DNA of 10,712 nucleotides from Gemmatimonadota bacterium (GTDB lineage: Bacteria; Gemmatimonadota; Gemmatimonadetes; Gemmatimonadales; GWC2-71-9), in NCBI GenBank assembly GCA_003220905.1, contig QHTS01000128.1:1-10712 (forward strand), in the 5' to 3' direction. Both the position numbers and the translations under genes were made by a program. Below the pieces are notes generated by a model that had not been told where the DNA came from, searched no databases, and was given only the letters and a program-made list of their open reading frames with translations. Every line of letters starts with the position of its first letter. The stretch's first letter is position 1. Of this stretch, positions 1 to 5,513 are shown piece after piece.

Positions 1-36
1 CGGGTGGCTGAAGCGGAGAGACTGCGGGGGAATTAG
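1..36 (+). CDS. Possible C-terminal tail of an upstream gene (partial)
   Basis: The first frame is open from the window edge and reads RVAEAERLRGN before a TAG at 34-36. The residues are helix-forming and charged, which would suit a protein C-terminus, but 11 residues cannot identify a family. The stop codon touches the first unit of the GGGCGGAC array that starts at 36. It could equally be non-coding. Confidence 0.25.
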   Translation, partial: RVAEAERLRGN

Positions 37-71
37 GGCGGACGGGCGGACAGGTGGACGGGCGGACGGAC
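36..71 (+). repeat. GGGCGGAC 8-nt array, left arm
   Basis: Four 8-nt units in a row: GGGCGGAC (36-43), GGGCGGAC (44-51), the variant AGGTGGAC (52-59) and GGGCGGAC (60-67), followed by a half unit GGAC (68-71). The same unit is found inverted at 386-417. Positions 52-69 match the reverse complement of 400-418 over 18 bases with one bulged base, so an RNA across the interval could close into a long stem around the small ORF. Confidence 0.85.
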
Positions 72-110
72 AAAGAACGCATCCGAATGATGTCGCAGGG
101 AATAGTTTGG

Positions 111-140
111 TTGTCACTTCCCGACCAGCGCGCGTAAGCT
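111..140 (+). promoter_or_regulatory. Possible sigma-70-like promoter of the four-helix-bundle fragment
   Basis: TTGTCA at 111-116 is followed after 18 nt by TAAGCT at 135-140. The latter keeps only T1, A2 and T6 of the TATAAT consensus, so this is weak. The -10 ends 6 nt before the ATG at 147, which would give a leaderless transcript. This is the same geometry as the stronger promoters at 5451-5502. No Shine-Dalgarno motif precedes the ATG. Confidence 0.25.
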
Positions 141-146
141 TGGACC

Positions 147-371
147 ATGATGCCCTACAGCGCTGAATTCCGTCGTTTTCTCGATATCTCGGTGGGATCA
201 CTTTGCGAGATCTCTTACGCCATTCTCTTCGTCACCGAGCTCGGACTGTTGTCCCAGGAGGAAGGCCAACGACTCGAGGAGCTCCGTTCACGCGCCGGAA
301 AGTTGACCTGGGGTTTGTACAAGACAGTGAGCCGCCGAGCGAGGCAGGTCCCGCGCCCTGTGGCTAGTTGA
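147..371 (+). pseudogene. Four-helix-bundle protein (S23/IVS-like), C-terminal half only
   Basis: This 74-residue ORF begins MMPYSAEFRRFLDISVG and continues through a helix, a GLLSQEEGQRL turn and a final basic helix. That matches the second half of the S23-type four-helix-bundle family (TIGR02436-like), whose members are usually about 115-125 residues. Family members carry an N-terminal half ending in a NIAEGxGR-type motif just before the AEFxRFL segment seen here. Roughly the first 50 residues are missing. An in-frame TAA lies at 135-137, and I found no N-terminal half in any of the three forward frames upstream. It lies between inverted GGGCGGAC arrays and convergent to the minus-strand operon. 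I infer a 5'-truncated remnant, although a short expressed protein from its own weak promoter is possible. The function of free-standing family members is unknown. Family assignment is fairly secure; pseudogene status is less so. Confidence 0.6.
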
Positions 372-385
372 CCGCAGCCTTCACG

Positions 386-418
386 GTCCGTCCGACCGCC
401 CGTCCGCCCGTCCTACCT
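386..418 (-). repeat. GGGCGGAC 8-nt array, right arm (inverted)
   Basis: On the plus strand this reads GTCC GTCC, GACCGCCC (394-401), GTCCGCCC (402-409), GTCCTACC (410-417). It is thus the reverse complement of the array at 36-71, including the degenerate AGGT-type unit at its outer edge. It fills most of the 53-nt gap between the four-helix-bundle stop (371) and the stop of the convergent aminopeptidase gene (425). No hairpin with a T-tract, and so no classical terminator, is visible between the convergent genes. Confidence 0.8.
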
Positions 419-424
419 GGTCAG

Positions 425-1579
425 TCATCCCCCGCCCCTCGAATACAACGCCTCATACGGATCCTGCCCCGGCTGCGTGAACACGCGGACCTGAATCGCG
501 CGGATCGTTTCCTTCAGGTCGGCGTTCGAGTGGACGTAGACCTCCTCGAACAGGTTCAGATTCATGCGATACAGGCGCTGGGCGATCACCACTGCGTTGT
601 TGAGCGGCGCCCGGGCGAACCAGCGCCAGTCGTACGTCTCGAGGGACTGCCCCACCGGACCCGTGAGCTGGGCCCGGGCCCACGCGAAGACCGTCGCGCG
701 CGTCCGCTCGAGGGCCGCCCCGGTCGGTCCACCCGCGTACGCGGAGTCGAGGCGGCGGGCCAGCTCCGCGTAGAGCACGTCGAGCGTGCGCTCGTCGCGC
801 CAGCGCGCCGCGGCGCGCTTCGCGTCGAGCGTGTCTCCGTCGCGCCAGCGCGCCGCGGCGCGCTTCGCGTCGAGCGTGTCTCCCCGCGAACGGAAGAACG
901 CCTGGGCGCCGCGGTAGCCCACGAAGCTCGCGAAGCTCTCGTTGAACGGCGTCTGGCTCTTCAAGTACAGGGTGTTGTGGGCCAGCTCGTGGATGACCGT
1001 GGCTACGAGCTCCATCGTGTCGCGGTCGCTGACGGTCGACAGCAGCGGGTCCGAAAAGTACCCGAGCGTCGAAAACGCGCTGGCGGGTCGGAGGTACGCG
1101 TCGAGCCCGTCCCGCTCGAGCGCCGCGGCGGCGCGGCGCGCCGCGGTGAAGTCGAAAAACCCCTTGTACGGCACCGCGCCCACGATGGGGAAGCGCCAGA
1201 CATACTCGCGCAACCGGTCGCGGCGGGAGCCAGAGAGCACGAGGAGCAGGGTGTCCCGGCCGACGTTTACGTAGCTCGTGTACGTCTCGCCCACCAGCAG
1301 GCCCAGCGAATCCGCCGCATACGCGCGGGCGGCGAGCACGAGCAGCAGCCGCTGGCGTAGCGTCGGCTCGGTTTTCGGATCGGCGACCAGCTGCGCGATC
1401 GCCCGCCGCTTGAGGAGGATCCGAGCCTCCTCCACCCCGGCGCGCGCGAGGTAGCGCGCGTCGGCGCTCGCCACGAGCGCTGCCGCGAGCACGACGGGAA
1501 CGCCGATGAGCACCCACGCCAGCAGGCGGCGCCCCACCCGGCGCCAGTTCGGCGGGCGGCGCTCGATCACGGCATCCAT
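425..1579 (-). CDS. Predicted aminopeptidase, COG4324/DUF2265-type zinc metalloprotease
   Basis: A 384-residue protein with an N-terminal membrane anchor (about residues 19-37) after a basic stretch, so it is probably tethered to the inner membrane and faces the periplasm. The zinc motif HELAH is at 197-201 (H197, E198, H201). The NESF motif at 213-216 supplies E214 as a likely further ligand. The surrounding pattern (VIHELAHNTLY, then FNESFASFVG) is typical of the COG4324 predicted aminopeptidases; peptide substrates are known only by prediction. Residues 233-262 are two identical copies of GDTLDAKRAAARWRD, a recent in-frame duplication in a helical segment. The chosen ATG overlaps the end of the upstream barrel gene by 13 nt. 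A GTG three codons later (1568-1570) would give a 4-nt GTGA overlap and is a real alternative. It is last in the operon, so translation is probably coupled. Confidence 0.85.
   Translation of the reverse strand: MDAVIERRPPNWRRVGRRLLAWVLIGVPVVLAAALVASADARYLARAGVEEARILLKRRAIAQLVADPKTEPTLRQRLLLVLAARAYAADSLGLLVGETYTSYVNVGRDTLLLVLSGSRRDRLREYVWRFPIVGAVPYKGFFDFTAARRAAAALERDGLDAYLRPASAFSTLGYFSDPLLSTVSDRDTMELVATVIHELAHNTLYLKSQTPFNESFASFVGYRGAQAFFRSRGDTLDAKRAAARWRDGDTLDAKRAAARWRDERTLDVLYAELARRLDSAYAGGPTGAALERTRATVFAWARAQLTGPVGQSLETYDWRWFARAPLNNAVVIAQRLYRMNLNLFEEVYVHSNADLKETIRAIQVRVFTQPGQDPYEALYSRGGG
793..882 (-). repeat. Perfect 45-nt tandem duplication inside the aminopeptidase gene
   Basis: Positions 793-837 and 838-882 are identical over all 45 nt. 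The unit equals 15 codons, so the frame is kept and the protein carries GDTLDAKRAAARWRD twice. A partial third resemblance (ERTLDV) follows in the protein. The absence of any mismatch, even at synonymous positions, points to a very young slippage event or to an assembly artefact. Confidence 0.95.
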
Positions 1580-2457
1580 CGCAGCCCCATGCGGTGTCGC
1601 GCGCCGAGCGCGTCGTCGGCCCGGTAGGCGTAGTCGAGATGCAGGCGCCCCCCCCCGAGCTCCACGCTCGCACCCGCGGTGAACGGCGCCGCGCTCGTCA
1701 CCCCGGAGTGCCCGACGTATCCGACGCGGCCGAGCACCCCCAGGCCGCGTGTCACCACCCCGCTCTCGAGCCCCAGGACGACGAATGCACTCCCGCCACC
1801 AGCCGGCCACTGGCCCTCGAGGGTCGTGAGCAGCCGCAGCGTGCCCTGGGGGTCGACGTAATTGAGCGTGAACCCCGCGCGCGTGCGGCGTGGGAGATGC
1901 ACTCCCCCAGCCGCCTGACCGAAGTCGCCTCCGATGTTCTGGACGCTCACGCCCAGCGCCATCAGATCGAAAACGGCGATGGCGAGCCCCGCATCCCCGG
2001 CCCAGGCGTCGACCCGGGCGCCGCCGAGCGTCTCGCGCGCGTACTTGGCGGTCGCGCCGACCGCCACCATTCCCGTGCGGAGCACGAGCGAGGAGACGCC
2101 GAGCAGGTCCGCCGTCGTGTAGGTCGGTCCCAGTGCCGCGGCGCCCGCGCCCCAGGTGAATCGCCCCACGCGCAGCGCCAGCGCTCCAGTGGAGAGCGTC
2201 ACACCGGTCGGATACGCCTCGTATGAGCCTTCGATCGCCAGGTGGTGCACGGTGGCGAGTCCCGCGGGGTTCGCGAAGATGGCGCCGGCGTCGCCGACCA
2301 TGGCCGCCCCCGCGCCGCCCATTCCCGCCGCGCGGGCGGAGCCGGGAAGCATGCCGAGACTTCCCGCCGATTGGGCGGCGAGGAACGGTACCAAGACGGC
2401 GTTACAAAGAAGCGTCACCAGCAGTCGCCGCGTAACACCGTCGCGACGCCCGTTCAT
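1567..2457 (-). CDS. PorV/PorQ-family outer-membrane beta-barrel protein
   Basis: A 296-residue protein with a basic N-terminus, a hydrophobic core (about residues 11-27) and a plausible signal-peptidase I site near LAAQ-SAG (around residue 29). The mature start reads GSARAAGMGGAGAAMVGDAG...NPAG (NPAG at 63-66). This is the hallmark of PorV/PorQ and related FadL-like proteins, in which the early segment carries metabolite-binding or plug-like elements. The remainder alternates glycine-rich and aromatic strands, fits a barrel, and ends HRMGLRWMP. In Bacteroidota, PorV is the type IX secretion shuttle, but many relatives outside that phylum have no known partner and no other T9SS gene is visible here. 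The ATG shares one base with the TGA of the upstream lipoprotein gene (TGATG) and has no clear ribosome binding site, which suggests reinitiation. A G9 run lies in its coding strand (1648-1656). Confidence 0.82.
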   Translation of the reverse strand: MNGRRDGVTRRLLVTLLCNAVLVPFLAAQSAGSLGMLPGSARAAGMGGAGAAMVGDAGAIFANPAGLATVHHLAIEGSYEAYPTGVTLSTGALALRVGRFTWGAGAAALGPTYTTADLLGVSSLVLRTGMVAVGATAKYARETLGGARVDAWAGDAGLAIAVFDLMALGVSVQNIGGDFGQAAGGVHLPRRTRAGFTLNYVDPQGTLRLLTTLEGQWPAGGGSAFVVLGLESGVVTRGLGVLGRVGYVGHSGVTSAAPFTAGASVELGGGRLHLDYAYRADDALGARHRMGLRWMP

Positions 2458-4148
2458 CACTGAATGCGAATCACGTTCAGCCGCGGAACCAGTGTCGTGC
2501 GTAACGCGCCGCCGGCACTGTTCGAAAACAGCAGCGTGAACCCCGGCGCACCCGCAGCGTGCTGCAGGCGGTAGTAGCTTCCCGACCCCGCGTGCAGCAT
2601 CCCGGAGCCCTGCGCCGAGGTGGCGTCCAGGACGGGGGGGACGAGCGGCAACTGACTCGGAAGGTTGCCCGTGTTCAAGAAGGCGGCACACGCGGTCTTC
2701 ATCGTTTGATAGTCCGTGCGGAACTTCCACGTCACGTACCGCAGCTCGGGGGGCGCGATGAACCCCGGCAGCGACAGATCGGAGACGTAGTTGGCGAGCC
2801 CCCAGTGCGCGAGGACGGTCGGGAACGCCGTGCCGCCCGTGGCGTTGCTCACGTTCGCCGCGCCGGTGAGGGCCGTCCCGTCCAGCCGCCGCGTCGCCGA
2901 GTCCGCCGACCCGAGCGTGGCGCCGACCTGGTCCACGAGATAGCGCACGAACAGCCAGTACGCACCGCGGTTCGCGAGGCCCCCGATGCCGGCCGTGTCG
3001 ACCAGGAAGTAGTTGTGCGGCGCGGTGAAGTACTGCGCCGAGTTGTAGAGATCCCCGAAAACGTAGCGGCAGAACGTCCCGGTGTCCGGCAGGAATGTGC
3101 GCCCGCCGTTCTCCTCGGCGTAGTGCGACAACCCCTCGTTCAGCCACAGATCCTCCGGGAAGTTGCCCCGGACGAGGAAGTGCTGGTTGAAGCTGATCAT
3201 GTGCTGGAACTCGTGCACGAACGTCACCGGCACGATCTGCGAGACGGCCACGACGGAGTGCGCGCAGCTGAGCGTGCCGGAGGGATCGGGGACAATCGAA
3301 TAGAAAATCTCGGCGCCGTTCCCGGTCGCGAACGGCGGGGTCGTGATCAGGTCGGCACCGAAGAAGTAGCCGGCCACGTAGCCACCCGTCGGGTTAGTGC
3401 ATTGCGCGCTCGTCACGAGCGCGTTCACCTTCCCGGTCATGAGCACGATCACCATACCGTTGCTATCGATGTCCGACTCACGACCGAACGCCAGCGTGTC
3501 CGTCTCGTACAGCCGCGTGTCAAAGACGGCACGCAGGTTATCGAGGTCCGACTGCGTCAGGCCAGGTTGCGGCGCCGCGTTGTCGACGTAGATCGCGATG
3601 TGCGTCCCCACCTTGAGGGCGGTGGCCGTCACGCTCGAGAGCGTGCTCGGCTTGCGGGGATCGCACGCCAGCACGTTGCACACCTTGAACGTGCGGACGT
3701 TGCCCGAGTCCACAGGGGTCACCAGCGCGGGCGCCCGGGGCGGCGCCCGGAGCGGCCGCGGGATTTGCGCCGCGAACTCCCGCTCGGCGAGGCGCAAACG
3801 GAGGTCGAACTGCTGGGCGGCGCTGGGCCCTGCGAGCGGGGCGCCCGGCGGCAGCGGAGCCGCGAGCGGGTTCCCGCCCAGCTTGAACGCCTGCGAATCG
3901 TCCGGGATGCTGCTCGCCGACTGCGGCACCACGAGATACTCGATGGTGGATCCAAAAATGTTCGCCGGGAACACGGCGCAGCCCGCCGTTTGCGTCGGGT
4001 CGACCGCCGTGTAACCGCTGAGCCCCAGAGAGACTTGCCCCCTGCTGGTCGCCGTGCAGGGCGCCAGCGGCGGCTGCGTCACTGGACTCGAGCTACAGGC
4101 CGCCGCGAGGAGCGACGGTAGTCCCACCACCCACAGGCGCTTCGGCAT
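2457..4148 (-). CDS. M30-like (hyicolysin-type) zinc metallopeptidase lipoprotein
   Basis: A 563-residue protein. Its N-terminus MPKRLWVVGLPSLLAAAC is a lipoprotein signal with C18 as the lipidated residue, so it is probably anchored in a membrane and possibly surface-exposed. The catalytic segment has HEFQH at 312-316 (H312, E313, H316) and, after a short spacer, WLNEGLSHYAEE at 335-346. There E338 and H342 sit as in M30/hyicolysin-type peptidases. A DIDSNG motif (226-231), resembling a calcium-binding loop, precedes the catalytic core as in related proteins. Residues 131-142 are Pro/Arg/Ala-rich linker. Several Cys (31, 57, 157, 162, 250, 295, 360, 487) could form disulphides. I chose the ATG at 4148 because GGAGG (plus-strand 4158-4162) lies 9 nt upstream and the signal peptide starts there. 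The start overlaps the antiporter gene by 56 nt. The substrate is unknown. Confidence 0.8.
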   Translation of the reverse strand: MPKRLWVVGLPSLLAAACSSSPVTQPPLAPCTATSRGQVSLGLSGYTAVDPTQTAGCAVFPANIFGSTIEYLVVPQSASSIPDDSQAFKLGGNPLAAPLPPGAPLAGPSAAQQFDLRLRLAEREFAAQIPRPLRAPPRAPALVTPVDSGNVRTFKVCNVLACDPRKPSTLSSVTATALKVGTHIAIYVDNAAPQPGLTQSDLDNLRAVFDTRLYETDTLAFGRESDIDSNGMVIVLMTGKVNALVTSAQCTNPTGGYVAGYFFGADLITTPPFATGNGAEIFYSIVPDPSGTLSCAHSVVAVSQIVPVTFVHEFQHMISFNQHFLVRGNFPEDLWLNEGLSHYAEENGGRTFLPDTGTFCRYVFGDLYNSAQYFTAPHNYFLVDTAGIGGLANRGAYWLFVRYLVDQVGATLGSADSATRRLDGTALTGAANVSNATGGTAFPTVLAHWGLANYVSDLSLPGFIAPPELRYVTWKFRTDYQTMKTACAAFLNTGNLPSQLPLVPPVLDATSAQGSGMLHAGSGSYYRLQHAAGAPGFTLLFSNSAGGALRTTLVPRLNVIRIQ

Positions 4149-5442
4149 CGGGTATTTCCTCCGTGACTTCTCCGGCGCGCACGAGCGCCGTGCGGCAGCA
4201 GATGGGTCCCGCGACCTCGTGAACACCAATCATCGCTACGATCAGGGCCTCAAGGGAGACCCCCCATTCCGGGAACGCCCGCCGGGCAAGCTGTGCGAGC
4301 GCCAGCGCCATCCCCGCCTGTGATATGAGCCCGAGCCAGCCGTCCCGCGCCAGGACGGGCGTCACACTGGGATGCCGCCCCGCCCAGCGCACGCCGTAGC
4401 GCAGGCCCACGAGCCGCAGGCCGACGAGCAGCAGGATCCATGGCCAGAGATCCGCCAGCACGCCGACCCGCAGCCCCGCACCCGTCAGGGCGAAGAACGC
4501 CACATACACCGGCAGCGACCCGCGTTTCAGCTCGCGACGCAACCGCTCGCCCTGGACCGGCGCGAAGTTCTCCAGATAGAACCCGGCAGCGAGCGCGATG
4601 ATCAGCGTTTCGAGGTGCGTGAGCCGCGCCACCTCCGCGGCGACGAACGCCGTCGCCACCAGGAACAGCGCCGTGTCGCGCCGTACGAGGCTCAGGTACC
4701 GGCCGAGCGCGTAGCCCAGGAGCGTGCCCACGGCGACCGAGCCCACGAGCTGCAGGATGGCCGTGCCCGCGACGCCCGTGTTCAGCGCGCCGGCGCTCGT
4801 GAGGAGCCCTCCGTTGGCCAGGACCAGCGTGAAGAGGATGGCGACCCCGACGTCTTGCACGACCGTTATGCTGAGCAGCGCGTGCGCCACGGGGCCTCGT
4901 GCGTCGAGCTCGCTCATCATCGCCATCGTCATGGTGGGCGACGAGGCCGCCGCGAGGGTGCCGAGCACGAGCGCCACGACCATCGCGTCGCCCAACGGCT
5001 GATGCCGCGTGAGCGGGAACCACGGGCTGACCGAGAGTGTGACGAGGGTGACGGCGAGGAAGGGGAACACGATCGCGCCGCTCGCGAGGCGCGCGAGGGC
5101 AACCCGCCCCTGGCGCAGCGCGTCGAGCGTCAGCTCCGACCCCGCCGCGAGCGCGATCAGCGCGACCGCCGCTTCTTCCATGAACCGGAGCGCGTCCACT
5201 TCCTCGCGCCGCACGAGCCCGAGCCACGCGGGGCCGACGGCGAACCCGACCAGCAGGTAGCCGGTCAGACGCGGCAGCCGCGCGCGCCGCGCCATCTCGC
5301 CGCCGACGTGCGCGGCGAGCAGGAGAAACCCGAGAGCCAGGGTGGCGCGCGCTTCGAGCGGACCGCCCGCGGTCACGCGATGAAAAAGGGCCATCATCAG
5401 GCCCAGCGCGAAGAGGCTCGCGATTGAGCGCATGGGGTGCAT
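4093..5442 (-). CDS. CPA2-type cation:proton antiporter membrane domain protein
   Basis: A 449-residue polytopic protein with about 12-13 predicted hydrophobic segments, matching the Na+/H+ exchanger domain (PF00999, KefB-like). Recognisable pieces are GYLLVGFAVGP (61-71), the segment AASSPTMTMAMMSE (165-178) and VVQDVGVAI (194-202), where D197 is the likely ion-binding aspartate. It ends shortly after the last helix in a polar tail, with no RCK/TrkA-N or Usp domain, so gating by nucleotides through such a domain is not expected. It would exchange protons for Na+ or K+ across the inner membrane; ion specificity cannot be read from the sequence. I chose the ATG at 5442 because it lies 8 nt after a -10 box and would be leaderless. 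GTG 5466 and ATG 5433 are alternatives. First gene of the minus-strand operon; its last 19 codons overlap the next gene. Confidence 0.83.
   Translation of the reverse strand: MHPMRSIASLFALGLMMALFHRVTAGGPLEARATLALGFLLLAAHVGGEMARRARLPRLTGYLLVGFAVGPAWLGLVRREEVDALRFMEEAAVALIALAAGSELTLDALRQGRVALARLASGAIVFPFLAVTLVTLSVSPWFPLTRHQPLGDAMVVALVLGTLAAASSPTMTMAMMSELDARGPVAHALLSITVVQDVGVAILFTLVLANGGLLTSAGALNTGVAGTAILQLVGSVAVGTLLGYALGRYLSLVRRDTALFLVATAFVAAEVARLTHLETLIIALAAGFYLENFAPVQGERLRRELKRGSLPVYVAFFALTGAGLRVGVLADLWPWILLLVGLRLVGLRYGVRWAGRHPSVTPVLARDGWLGLISQAGMALALAQLARRAFPEWGVSLEALIVAMIGVHEVAGPICCRTALVRAGEVTEEIPDAEAPVGGGTTVAPRGGL
4158..4162 (-). promoter_or_regulatory. Ribosome binding site GGAGG of the M30-like lipoprotein gene
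   Basis: On the minus strand GGAGG sits 9 nt before the ATG at 4148. It lies inside codons of the antiporter gene near its 3' end, so ribosomes must initiate within a translated region. It is the clearest Shine-Dalgarno motif I found in the window and it decides the start, since the open frame extends 27 codons further upstream. Confidence 0.7.
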
Positions 5443-5450
5443 GGGCCCGC

Positions 5451-5480
5451 AAAATATCCGGCGCACCGCGCTTTTGACAA
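5451..5480 (-). promoter_or_regulatory. Promoter of the antiporter operon (TTGTCA-N18-TATTTT)
   Basis: On the minus strand, TTGTCA (plus 5475-5480) is followed by 18 nt and then TATTTT (plus 5451-5456). The predicted transcription start falls about 6-9 nt further on, at or next to the ATG at 5442, so the mRNA would be leaderless or nearly so. Its -35 box overlaps that of the divergent dnaE promoter by five bases. Confidence 0.55.
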
Positions 5481-5502
5481 TGCGCTGGAGCGCCGATATC
5501 TT
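5474..5502 (+). promoter_or_regulatory. Promoter of the dnaE-accA-ricT operon (TTGACA-N17-TATCTT)
   Basis: A consensus -35 TTGACA (5474-5479), an ideal 17-nt spacer, and the -10 TATCTT (5497-5502, four of six consensus bases). The predicted start at about 5508-5510 leaves only 4-6 nt before the ATG at 5514. No Shine-Dalgarno motif is present, consistent with leaderless translation. It is divergent from and interleaved with the antiporter promoter. Confidence 0.65.
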
Positions 5503-5513
5503 CCGCTAGCCGT

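Noticed and set aside
1..36. tRNA-like start (GGGTGGCTGAAGCGGAGAG) at the window edge
   Set aside because: It resembles part of a D-arm only by chance; no anticodon arm, T-loop or CCA end follows in 37-146.
36..71. Possible CRISPR array or iteron-type origin at the GGGCGGAC repeats
   Set aside because: Units are 8 nt with no spacers and no cas or replication-initiator gene nearby; the arrangement is a short simple-unit array.
372..424. Bidirectional terminator between the convergent genes
   Set aside because: Only the inverted array is present; no local hairpin with a T-tract is visible on either strand.
368..1360. Plus-strand open frames opposite the aminopeptidase and, further on (2559-4121), opposite the lipoprotein gene
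   Set aside because: The products are Arg-rich and lack recognisable motifs, whereas the minus-strand proteins show clear zinc-site and signal-peptide features.
1580..1810. 77-codon upstream extension of the aminopeptidase frame
   Set aside because: The extension lies inside the PorV-like gene in another frame, is Arg/Gly-rich, and would hide the membrane anchor; ATG at 1579 is favoured.
2458..3147. Upstream extension of the PorV-like frame by 230 codons
   Set aside because: It is out of frame with the lipoprotein gene that truly occupies this region, and the signal peptide begins at the ATG at 2457.
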